46,254 bases of DNA from Cohnella sp. GbtcB17 (GTDB taxonomy: Bacteria; Bacillota; Bacilli; Paenibacillales; Paenibacillaceae), in the NCBI RefSeq assembly GCF_019091135.1, contig NZ_JAGXJW010000063.1, forward strand, positions 1-46,254. The letters are read 5' to 3'. Positions 15,608-22,586 of this stretch are shown here, piece after piece (the stretch's first letter is position 1; every line of letters starts with the position of its first letter). The position numbers and the translations under genes were made by a program. The notes below the pieces were generated by a model. It searched no databases. It was not told where the DNA came from and worked only from the letters and a program-made list of their open reading frames with translations.

Positions 15608-16840
15608 TTGAGCGAATTTGCGCAAAAGCTGGACCGCTATGCGGCGCTCATCGTCAAGGTCGGCGCCAACGTGCAGCCGGGCCAGACGGTGGCGGTCAAC
15701 GCGTCCCTGGACAGCGCGGAGCTGGCAAGGCTGGTCGTCCGTAAAGCGTACGAGGCCGGCGCGCGCAGCGTGAAGGTATTTTGGACGGACGAGGTCGTCA
15801 CGAGGCTGAAGTACGATCTGGCGCCGGACGAAGCTTTCCTGGAAGAGCCCAAGTGGTCTGCAGCCGAAAAGCTGGAGCTGGCCCGCGCGGGAGCTGCGTC
15901 GATCAATCTGATGTCGGACGATCCGGATTTGCTGAGCGGCGTGCCCGGCGAGCGGATCGCCAACGCCCAGAAAGCGGCGAGCCGGGTCATGAAGGACTAT
16001 CGCGTGCTGTCCCGCGGCTTCAAGTTCAGCTGGACGATCGCGACCGCACCTTCGAAGGGATGGGCGGACAAAGTATTTCCCGACGCGCCCGAGTCCGATC
16101 GGATCGGACTGCTGTGGGAAGCGATCTTCAAGCTTGTGCGCGCGGACCGCGAGGACACGCTGGCCGCATGGGAGACGCATCTTTCCGAGCTGAAGCGCAG
16201 GGCCGATATTCTGAATGCCAAGCAGTATCGCGCACTGCGTTACGCGGCGCCGGGCACGGACCTGACGATCGAGCTTCCGACCGACCATATCTGGCTCGGC
16301 GGGCGCAAGCAGAACGCCGACGGCGTCTGGTTCGTGCCGAACCTGCCGACGGAAGAGGTGTATACGGCGCCGAAGCGCGACGGTGTGCGAGGCACCGTGT
16401 CGAGCACAAAGCCGCTGAGCTACGCCGGACAGATCATCGACGGCTTCTCCTTTGAATTCGAAGGAGGCAGGGCGGTTCGCACTTCCGCGGCGAAGGGCGC
16501 CGAAGCGCTCGCCACGCTCGTTCAAATGGACGAAGGCGCCGCGTATCTCGGCGAAGTCGCGCTAGTGCCGCATCGGTCGCCGATCTCGGACAGCGGCCTG
16601 CTGTTTTACAAGACGCTGTTCGACGAGAATGCGTCTTGTCATCTGGCCGTTGGCGGCGCTTATTCGGCTTGCATCGCGGGCGGGGCCGACATGAGCCAGG
16701 AGGAGCTGGCGGCTCGCGGGCTGAACAACAGCACTGTCCACACCGACTTCATGGTCGGCTCGGGCGAGCTGGACATTTTCGGCGTGAACGCGGACGGCGG
16801 CGAAGAGCCGGTATTTATTAAAGGGGCATGGGCGTTTTAA
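15608..16840 (+). CDS. M29 family aminopeptidase (AmpS/PepS type)
   Basis: A 410-residue leucyl-type metalloaminopeptidase of the thermophilic aminopeptidase family (M29), which removes N-terminal residues from peptides using two metal ions. Family features are KVGANVQPGQTVAVNASLDSAELARLV at the start, the ligand region with ELPTDHIWLGGRKQN, FVPNLPTEEVYTAPKRDGVRG, YLGEVALVPH, FYKTLFDENASCHLAVGGAY and the C-terminal NNSTVHTDFMVGS...DIFGV. The start is TTG at 15608, giving MSEFAQKLDRY; AAGGAGGGC lies 7-15 bases upstream. It follows the M24 peptidase by 13 bp and ends before a strong terminator, so both form a small peptide-recycling operon. Confidence 0.93.
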   Translation: MSEFAQKLDRYAALIVKVGANVQPGQTVAVNASLDSAELARLVVRKAYEAGARSVKVFWTDEVVTRLKYDLAPDEAFLEEPKWSAAEKLELARAGAASINLMSDDPDLLSGVPGERIANAQKAASRVMKDYRVLSRGFKFSWTIATAPSKGWADKVFPDAPESDRIGLLWEAIFKLVRADREDTLAAWETHLSELKRRADILNAKQYRALRYAAPGTDLTIELPTDHIWLGGRKQNADGVWFVPNLPTEEVYTAPKRDGVRGTVSSTKPLSYAGQIIDGFSFEFEGGRAVRTSAAKGAEALATLVQMDEGAAYLGEVALVPHRSPISDSGLLFYKTLFDENASCHLAVGGAYSACIAGGADMSQEELAARGLNNSTVHTDFMVGSGELDIFGVNADGGEEPVFIKGAWAF

Positions 16841-16860
16841 AAGGAGACTGCGCATCAAAG

Positions 16861-16890
16861 ACCGGCTATCCGTACGGATGCCGGTTTTTT
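16861..16890 (+). terminator. Rho-independent terminator after the peptidase operon
   Basis: ACCGGC (16861-16866) pairs with GCCGGT (16880-16885). An inner ATCC/GGAT stem closes a GTAC loop, and six T follow at once. It lies between the aminopeptidase gene and the convergent anti-sigma-like gene. Confidence 0.88.
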
Positions 16891-16963
16891 GGCGATTCCC
16901 GTTAAGGGACGAGGACGGCTGCATGGAGACGAGGAACAAACGTCAACCCCCCGGGTCATGACT

Positions 16964-17812
16964 TCAGGAGCTTTTATCCGGCATGCCGTTTGAATTTTGA
17001 ACAAACGCCTTTGCCGACAAATCCAGCGTAAATGTGCGATCTCGCGGTCCGCCGGCCGACTCCCCGCCGGGCCCTTCCGAAGAAGGCAGGACCAGACGGT
17101 CTCCGCTGACCGAAGGGGGCTTGCCTGGCGGATAGTAGGACATGTCCGCCGTCGTCCCGTCTTCCTGCTCGAAGCGGAGAGGAAACGCCTGTCCGCTGTC
17201 GTCGACCGCATAGGCATAAAACGCAATCGCCCTGCAGTCGGCATATTGCGGAGCGAGCACGAATACCTCGGCTTCGGGGAACGTCAATTTCATCATTTGA
17301 ACTTTGTCTGGCGAAGGCTGAACGAACGTCAGCGCGGGCAGCTCGGCGATGACGCGCTCGCCACCGTCCGCGCCGACATATTCGACGCGGTAATCGCCTT
17401 CGAAACGGATGTCCGTCTCCGTGCCGAAGCAGCTTGGCGCACCGAGCGACTCCTGCTTTTCCGTGCCGATCGGAACGACCTGCAGCCGTCCCGACTTCGC
17501 CATGCCTTCCGCCCGGACGATCGCGGTCGATGTAGACGCAGGGGGACTGCTGCTTCGCGCAGGAGAACCTGCGATCAGGCCATTCCTCCCGGATGGGTCC
17601 GGCCAATCGATCGGATATCGGATCAGCAGCAGGACGGCAAGCAGCGCAGCCGCAGCTCCGGCGAACGCAAAGGGAGACATTCCGCGCCTCGCCCGCTCTT
17701 GCTTGCCGGAGATGCGCCGTTCGATGCTCTCCCGCATTCTTTCATCGAATGGTTGGCGGACGAAGGGGCCTTTGCCCGCGCGTTCGTACCAAGCCGGTTT
17801 ATCTTTTCTCAT
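16964..17812 (-). CDS. Putative membrane-anchored anti-sigma factor
   Basis: A 282-residue protein with a basic cytoplasmic N-terminus of about 45 residues (KPAWYERAGKGPFVRQPFDERMRESIERRISG), one membrane segment (about residues 46-66, FAFAGAAAALLAVLLLI) and a large extracytoplasmic domain with strands and two cysteines (SCFGTETDIRF; ADCRAIAF). It starts inside the stop codon of the upstream ECF sigma factor gene (ATGA overlap), the usual layout of a sigma/anti-sigma pair; the single-pass topology supports that role. I see no HXXXCXXC zinc anti-sigma motif in the N-terminus, so it is not a classical ZAS-domain protein. The extracytoplasmic domain is not recognised, and neither the signal nor the regulon can be predicted. 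Confidence 0.7.
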   Translation of the reverse strand: MRKDKPAWYERAGKGPFVRQPFDERMRESIERRISGKQERARRGMSPFAFAGAAAALLAVLLLIRYPIDWPDPSGRNGLIAGSPARSSSPPASTSTAIVRAEGMAKSGRLQVVPIGTEKQESLGAPSCFGTETDIRFEGDYRVEYVGADGGERVIAELPALTFVQPSPDKVQMMKLTFPEAEVFVLAPQYADCRAIAFYAYAVDDSGQAFPLRFEQEDGTTADMSYYPPGKPPSVSGDRLVLPSSEGPGGESAGGPRDRTFTLDLSAKAFVQNSNGMPDKSS

Positions 17813-18348
17813 GACTGCGACTCCTCCTTCAATAGGCGCTGCACTTTTTCACGGGCGCGGTGCAATCGGGATTTGACCGTCCCCGGCGGGACGTTCAGCA
17901 GCTTGGACATGGCTTCCGTCGACAAGTCGTAGCGGATATCGAGCACGAGCGCCTCGCGATATTTGTCGGGCAGCGCCATAATCGCTTCCCAGATGCCGTC
18001 GGCATACGTTTCCTCCATATATTCGCTCTCCGCCGAACGGCCGGTTCGTCCGGGCCGGATGGAGGGAAGCAAGCGTACGAGACGCAAAAAGGAGGAGCGC
18101 TTGTAGCGAAACGCCGTGTTGCGCGCGATCGTCAGCAGCCAGGTTTTAAAGGAGGAGCGGCCCTTGAACGTTTCGATGCGGTAGTAGGCCTTGATGAACA
18201 CGTCCTGCGTGATTTCGTCCGCCAGCTCTCTGTTTTTCGTCAAAAAGTAAGCATAATTCCATATATCGTTCCCGTATCGGTCCATGATCTCGCGGAGCGT
18301 GGCCGTGTCCATGGTCGTCGATACGTGCTTTAAAAATTCGTATTCCAC
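17809..18348 (-). CDS. ECF-type RNA polymerase sigma factor
   Basis: A 179-residue sigma-70 family factor of the extracytoplasmic function group. Region 2 is seen in REIMDRYGNDIWNYAYFLTKNRELADEITQDVFIKAYYRIETFKG with the following FKTWLLTIARNTAFRYKR; region 4 in LPDKYREALVLDIRYDLSTEAMSKLLNVPPGTVKSRLHRAREKVQ, an HTH for the -35 element. There is no region 1.1 or 3. The start is the GTG at 18348, six bases after GAGGTGA; an in-frame TTG at 18366 lacks a site. The downstream gene overlaps by four bases and encodes a one-pass membrane protein, taken as its anti-sigma factor. An autoregulatory ECF promoter would be expected upstream (above 18348), but I could not pick one out with confidence. Confidence 0.9.
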   Translation of the reverse strand: MEYEFLKHVSTTMDTATLREIMDRYGNDIWNYAYFLTKNRELADEITQDVFIKAYYRIETFKGRSSFKTWLLTIARNTAFRYKRSSFLRLVRLLPSIRPGRTGRSAESEYMEETYADGIWEAIMALPDKYREALVLDIRYDLSTEAMSKLLNVPPGTVKSRLHRAREKVQRLLKEESQS

Positions 18349-18426
18349 CGCTGTCACCTCAACCAATAGGACTCCTTGGGCGGACGTTCGGTTCCATTTC
18401 CGAAAAATGAATTCGAAAGTCGGTTT

Positions 18427-18455
18427 TTTACTTGTCGGCCCGGTTTGTGTATACT
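18427..18455 (+). promoter_or_regulatory. Promoter of the small membrane protein gene
   Basis: TTTACT (18427-18432) and TATACT (18450-18455) are separated by 17 bp and lie 44 bp before the start at 18499. The intergenic region is shared with the divergent sigma factor gene. Confidence 0.55.
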
Positions 18456-18498
18456 AGGTGTGACTTGTCTTATTATGGTTGTGGAGGTACATATCGCG

Positions 18499-18924
18499 AT
18501 GTATGACGTTATGATTTTTCTGCACATCGTCGGGGCGATCGGAATGGGGATTTATGCCATTCTGCCGTTTCTGGCCAAGCGCTTCCGCCAGCTGTCCACG
18601 CCGGCCCAGGAAGGTCTTGCCAGCGGTCTGGTGACCGCAGGCCGAATCGGCCAATATTCCTTGGTGCTGCAGCTGCTGACGGGAGGCTATCTGGTTTCTC
18701 AAGCGGATTACGCCGTTTCCTGGATGGTCACGATCGTTGTGCTGTTTGTAGCGATCGGCGCACTGTCGGGCATCGTGCAGGCGCCGCTCAAGCGCATCGT
18801 CTCCGCGGCTTCCGGCGGTCAGGACGCTTCGGGCAACATCTCGCGCGTGCAGACGCTGAGCTTCGTCATTTTGGTTCTTTTCCTGGTCATCGTCTGGCTG
18901 ATGAAGAATCCCTGGTTAGCTTAA
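18499..18924 (+). CDS. Small integral membrane protein (141 aa)
   Basis: Four hydrophobic segments fill most of the protein: about residues 3-23 (DVMIFLHIVGAIGMGIYAILPFL), 46-64 (GQYSLVLQLLTGGYLVSQ), 70-92 (AVSWMVTIVVLFVAIGALSGI) and 119-137 (FVILVLFLVIVWLMKN). The FLHI...GAIGMG start recalls DUF2269-like or other four-helix membrane proteins with a haem- or metal-binding look, but the assignment is not secure. GGAGGT at 18483-18488 sets the ATG at 18499. It is divergent from the ECF sigma gene and could be a target of it, though its promoter looks like sigma-A. Function unknown. Confidence 0.75.
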   Translation: MYDVMIFLHIVGAIGMGIYAILPFLAKRFRQLSTPAQEGLASGLVTAGRIGQYSLVLQLLTGGYLVSQADYAVSWMVTIVVLFVAIGALSGIVQAPLKRIVSAASGGQDASGNISRVQTLSFVILVLFLVIVWLMKNPWLA

Positions 18925-18949
18925 GTTTTGGCACGATTAAGCACTCATG

Positions 18950-18987
18950 AGGCTCTGCCCGGCGCGACATGCGCAGGCGGAGCCTTT
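18950..18987 (+). terminator. Terminator between the membrane protein and yfbR-like gene
   Basis: AGGCTC-TGCC (from 18950) pairs with GGCG-GAGCCT (ending near 18984) with one mismatch, followed by TTTT. The genes on either side converge. Confidence 0.65.
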
Positions 18988-19001
18988 TGCGTGAAGTCTC
19001 C

Positions 19002-19631
19002 TTAATCGGCATCGGCATCGTCACCTGGATCGTCCTCCCGCTCCCGTTCGGACAGCTCGTCGATCGTCTTTTCGAAGCTCGGGGCGAGCCGGTTCAGGAA
19101 CCAATCGATCTCCGGCATGCCGAGTGCGGCGAGCCGTTCCTCGAACTGTCTGCGTGCGGTGGCGAATTCGCGATTGCCGGCCGACATCTCCGATACGCAT
19201 TTGAGATAGCCGTCGAGGATATCGGCCGCCTTTACGTACCGGTTCATTTCGTCGTCCTGTGATTGACGCATAAGAAGGGGTTCGTAGGCATTAAGGAGCT
19301 CGGGCGGCACGGTGCCGAGCAGTCTTTCGGCGGCCAGCCGCTCCAAGTCCCGGAAGTTCGACAGCAGCGCAGGATTATGATGCTTGACGGGCGTCGGGAT
19401 ATCCCCGGTGATCACCTCGGTCGCATCGTGGAACAGCGCGCGGCTCGCCGCTTTGTCGGGATCGACGTCCCGTCCGAATACGTCTCTTGCGATTGTGCAC
19501 AGCAGATGGGCGAGAAGCGCGGTATGGTAGGAATGCTCGGCAACGTTTTCCCTGGTGGAATTGCGCATAAGGCTCCATCGTTCGATGTATCGCAAGCGGT
19601 ACAAGTAAGCTAAAAAATGATGCTGCTGCAT
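19002..19631 (-). CDS. yfbR: HD-domain 5'-deoxynucleotidase (YfbR-like)
   Basis: A 209-residue HD-superfamily phosphohydrolase. YfbR of E. coli removes the 5'-phosphate from deoxynucleoside monophosphates and has a role in dUMP metabolism. The start MQQHHFLAYLYRLRYIERWSLMRNSTRENVAEHSYHTALLAHLL contains the typical 'R..I.RW.LMRN...ENVAEHS' family signature, with the first metal histidines; ALFHDATEVITGDIPTPVKH contains the HD pair. AGGGAGG lies upstream of the start on the minus strand. The C-terminus is unusually acidic (SEREREDDPGDDADAD). It is divergent from phoR, so the two share a 158-bp upstream region. Confidence 0.9.
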   Translation of the reverse strand: MQQHHFLAYLYRLRYIERWSLMRNSTRENVAEHSYHTALLAHLLCTIARDVFGRDVDPDKAASRALFHDATEVITGDIPTPVKHHNPALLSNFRDLERLAAERLLGTVPPELLNAYEPLLMRQSQDDEMNRYVKAADILDGYLKCVSEMSAGNREFATARRQFEERLAALGMPEIDWFLNRLAPSFEKTIDELSEREREDDPGDDADAD

Positions 19632-19720
19632 ATCGGCGAGCCTCCCTTATCGTTCCTTCCATAACTATAACGTACATCAAACGCCGCAGACACCCCGGCC
19701 GTCTGTAAAGTCGGTTCGAA

Positions 19721-19752
19721 TTTACACTGCGCTAATACTCCTGTGTTAAGAT
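19721..19752 (+). promoter_or_regulatory. phoR promoter with short Pho-like repeat
   Basis: TTTACA (19721-19726) and CTAATA (19732-19737) stand 11 bp apart. TAAGAT (19747-19752) follows as a -10 element, 26 bp from the start of the first hexamer, close to the geometry seen upstream of trxB. Only two repeats fit, so PhoP autoregulation here is tentative; a simple sigma-A promoter with TTTACA as its -35 is the alternative (spacing 20, long). Confidence 0.35.
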
Positions 19753-19789
19753 GAAAGAAAAGTCCGCAATTGGAGGATTGGCTATACGC

Positions 19790-21628
19790 ATGGCAAGCCG
19801 CACGGGAGCGCACATGAGCAAATTCCGCTTGAAGCTGACCGCGTTGTTTATGCTGCTCATCGGGTTGTCCGTACTCGCGGCGGGCATTTTCACGGGACAA
19901 TTTTACAAGCACAACCATCTGGAAGCGTTAAGCAATCACATGGAGACCCAGCTTCACGTGCTCTCGGCCGCCGCGCCTTGGCCGAAGGACGGGTCCAAGG
20001 CGGCCCGGACTGAATATTTGGAAGCGCAGGCGATCCGATTCAAGGAACTGGCGGACATGCGGATCACGTATATCGGGACCGACGGCGAAGTGCTCGGGGA
20101 CTCGGATCACGCGCCGGGTACGATGGACAACCACGCCGGGCGCGAGGAAGTGCGGGAGGCGCTTGCGAGCGGCCTGGGCCGGAGCATCCGGCATAGCGAC
20201 ACCCTTGACGAGAACATGCTGTACGTCGCTTATGCGGTCAAGGACGGCCAGTCGGGGCAGACGCTCGGCATCGTCCGGCTGGCGATGTCGCTCTCCGCTG
20301 TCGAGAACAGTCTCGATCGCATGTGGATAGCGCTTGCGCTCGGACTGCTCGCGGTATTCGCGCTCGCCGCGCTTGTCAGCTACCGGGTCGCGCTCAGCGT
20401 CACAAGACCGCTCGAGCGTATGACGACGGCGGCCAAGCGAATGGCGGGCATGGACTACAAGGTACGCATTCCCGACGCCGGCAAGGACGAGATCGGCGAG
20501 CTGGGCAGGGCATTGAACGCGATGGCCGCCAATCTTCAGGATCATATGGGAGAGATTCGCAGGAACGAGCTTCATCTTCAGTCGGTGCTCGACCATATGA
20601 TCAGCGGCGTCGTCATGATCGGCCCGGACGGCCGGATCCGCATCTACAACCGGAGCGCCGAGCTGCTGCTCGGCAGCCTGGCGCGCGAGCGGGTCGGCCG
20701 CAGCTACACCGAGGCAAAGCAGCAGTACGAGCTGCTGCAGCTCATCCGCAGCGGCTTCGAGACCGGGGAGCCGATTCACGAGGAGCTGACGGTCTACTAT
20801 CCGGAAGAGCGGCTGCTCGAACTGCATCTGGTGCCGATTCCGATGGACGACGATACGGCGCCCGGCCTGCTCCTCGTCCTGCAGGACGTGAGCGCGATTC
20901 GCCGCCTTGAGCGGATGCGCAGCGAATTTGTGGCCAACGTATCGCACGAGCTCAAGACGCCGGTCGCCGCGGTCAAAGGATTCGCGGAGACGCTGCTTGC
21001 CGGCGCGGTCAACGACCCGGAGACGGCTCGGTCCTTTCTGAAGATCATCCAGGACGAGAGCGACAGGCTAAACCGGCTGATCGGTGACATTCTGGAGCTG
21101 TCCAAGATCGAGTCGCGCCGTTCGCCGCTGCAATTTTCCCCGATCGACCTGCGTTCGTTCCTGGACAGGCAGCTGGAGTTCCTCGGGCCGGAGGCCGCCA
21201 AGAAGGAGATTTCCCTGGAGCTCGACGCGCCGGAGGAGCTGTTCATCGAAGCCGACGAGGATCGGCTTGGACAGATCACGCTGAACCTGCTGCAAAACGG
21301 GATCAGCTACACCCCGGAAGGCGGACGCGTTCGGGTGAAGGCGGTCATCGTCGAAACCGAGAGCGAGGAGGGCGGCGACCCTCTGGAGCATGTCCGGATC
21401 ACCGTATCCGATACGGGCATCGGCATTCCGAAGAAGGACCTGCCGCGCATATTCGAGCGTTTCTACCGGGTCGACAAAGCTCGCTCGCGCAGCTCGGGCG
21501 GCACTGGACTGGGGCTGTCGATCGTCAAACACCTGGTCGAGCTGCACCATGGGACGATTCGCGTGGAGAGTATGGTCGGCGTCGGATCGACGTTTATCAT
21601 CGAGCTCCCGCTGATCCAGGACTATTAG
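19790..21628 (+). CDS. phoR: PhoR-like sensor histidine kinase
   Basis: The sensor kinase partner of PhoP. Two membrane segments (SKFRLKLTALFMLLIGLSVLAAGIF and near WIALALGLLAVFALAALVSY) enclose an extracytoplasmic sensor region with RITYIGTDGEVLGDSDH; then come a HAMP domain (SVTRPLERMTTAAKRMAGMDYKVRI), a PAS domain (LDHMISGVVMIGPDGRIRIYNRSAE), the dimerisation domain with phosphoacceptor H386 in VSHELKTPVAAVKGF, and an ATPase domain with NLLQNGISYTPEGG, DTGIGIPKKDLPRIFERFYRVDKARSR and GGTGLGLSIVK. Starts at 19790 (GGAGG 13 bases upstream) and 19814 (GGGAG, five bases) are both possible; the latter begins MSKFRLKLT like known homologues. A further ATG at 19751 would overlap the -10. The gene precedes phoP, the reverse of the usual phoP-phoR order. 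Confidence 0.88.
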   Translation: MASRTGAHMSKFRLKLTALFMLLIGLSVLAAGIFTGQFYKHNHLEALSNHMETQLHVLSAAAPWPKDGSKAARTEYLEAQAIRFKELADMRITYIGTDGEVLGDSDHAPGTMDNHAGREEVREALASGLGRSIRHSDTLDENMLYVAYAVKDGQSGQTLGIVRLAMSLSAVENSLDRMWIALALGLLAVFALAALVSYRVALSVTRPLERMTTAAKRMAGMDYKVRIPDAGKDEIGELGRALNAMAANLQDHMGEIRRNELHLQSVLDHMISGVVMIGPDGRIRIYNRSAELLLGSLARERVGRSYTEAKQQYELLQLIRSGFETGEPIHEELTVYYPEERLLELHLVPIPMDDDTAPGLLLVLQDVSAIRRLERMRSEFVANVSHELKTPVAAVKGFAETLLAGAVNDPETARSFLKIIQDESDRLNRLIGDILELSKIESRRSPLQFSPIDLRSFLDRQLEFLGPEAAKKEISLELDAPEELFIEADEDRLGQITLNLLQNGISYTPEGGRVRVKAVIVETESEEGGDPLEHVRITVSDTGIGIPKKDLPRIFERFYRVDKARSRSSGGTGLGLSIVKHLVELHHGTIRVESMVGVGSTFIIELPLIQDY

Positions 21629-21639
21629 CATGAAGTAAT

Positions 21640-21693
21640 TTTACATGGCGTTGACATTCGGATGATGCTGAATTTACGGCGGCATGATAAATT
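21640..21693 (+). promoter_or_regulatory. Candidate Pho box and promoter between phoR and phoP
   Basis: Hexamers in exact 11-bp register: TTTACA (21640), TTGACA (21651), ATGATG (21662, degenerate), TTTACG (21673) and ATGATA (21684, degenerate). TAAATT at 21688-21693 is a possible -10, 26 bp from the start of the third hexamer. The array starts 12 bp after the phoR stop, implying that phoP has its own, possibly self-controlled, promoter. Confidence 0.55.
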
Positions 21694-21741
21694 GACAGAA
21701 GAGCCGGGACGTCAAACGGACCGATCGGACTGGAGGAGCTT

Positions 21742-22473
21742 ATGTCGGACAAGGTGCTTATTATTGAAGACGAACCTACGATAGCGCGTCTGGTTACGTA
21801 CAACTTGTCGCAGGACGGCTATGAGACCGAGGTGATCGGCAACGGCGCCGAGGGACTGCACAAGGCGATCCAAGACGAATACGCGATTATATTTCTGGAT
21901 CTGATGCTGCCTGGGATGAACGGCTTCGAGGTGCTTCAGAAGCTGCGCCAGCACGGCGTCAAGACGCCGGTCATCATCCTGACCGCCCGCAATGCGGAAG
22001 AAGAAGTCGTGCAGGGGCTCAAGCTCGGCGCGGACGACTATATCACCAAGCCGTTCGGCGTCGCGGAGCTGCTCGCGCGCACGTCGGCGGTGCTGCGTCG
22101 CTCCCGCAACGAGGAGACCAGGCCCAAGGCGGATCCGAGCGGAGAAAAGGTGATCTCGCTCGGCGCGCTGCAAATTTATCCCGACAAGTACGAAGTGCAG
22201 GTCGGCAGCGAATGGATCACGCTTCGTCCGAAGGAGTTCGAGGTGCTGCTGTACCTGGCCGAGCGTCCGGGCATCGTCATCACGCGGGACGATCTGATGA
22301 ACGTCGTATGGGGCTTCGACTACATCGGCGGTCAGCGTACGGTGGACGTGCACGTCAGCTCGCTGCGCAAGAAGCTGGAGCTGAACCAGCAATCGGTGCA
22401 GATCGAGTCGATCCGCGGCGTCGGCTACAAGCTGACGGTTAGCCGGAAGACGGGTATTGCCGGCAAGGCGTGA
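21742..22473 (+). CDS. phoP: PhoP-like response regulator (OmpR family)
   Basis: A 243-residue two-domain regulator. The receiver has the acidic pair E9/D10 (VLIIEDEPTIARLV), phosphoacceptor D53 in IIFLDLMLPGMNGFEVL, T in VIILTARN and K in YITKPFGVAELLAR; a linker leads to a winged-helix OmpR-type DNA-binding domain (WITLRPKEFEVLLYLAERPG...VWGFDYIGGQRTVDVHVSSLRKKLE...IESIRGVGYKL). The sequence resembles PhoP of B. subtilis in both domains, and it pairs with the PhoR-like kinase 113 bp upstream. In B. subtilis PhoP controls phosphate starvation genes by binding 11-bp-spaced direct repeats, of which several are present in this window, including one before this gene. GGAGGAG precedes the ATG. 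No terminator is evident after it. Confidence 0.92.
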   Translation: MSDKVLIIEDEPTIARLVTYNLSQDGYETEVIGNGAEGLHKAIQDEYAIIFLDLMLPGMNGFEVLQKLRQHGVKTPVIILTARNAEEEVVQGLKLGADDYITKPFGVAELLARTSAVLRRSRNEETRPKADPSGEKVISLGALQIYPDKYEVQVGSEWITLRPKEFEVLLYLAERPGIVITRDDLMNVVWGFDYIGGQRTVDVHVSSLRKKLELNQQSVQIESIRGVGYKLTVSRKTGIAGKA

Positions 22474-22586
22474 ATTGGCGGTTCAAGCAGGCAGTTCAAG
22501 CAGGACGGATTCGACCGTATCGGACGGCGGATTCGTCTTCTTTGTGTTAAAATTGGAGGAACGGATTTGAAGGAGTTGACGCGGAA

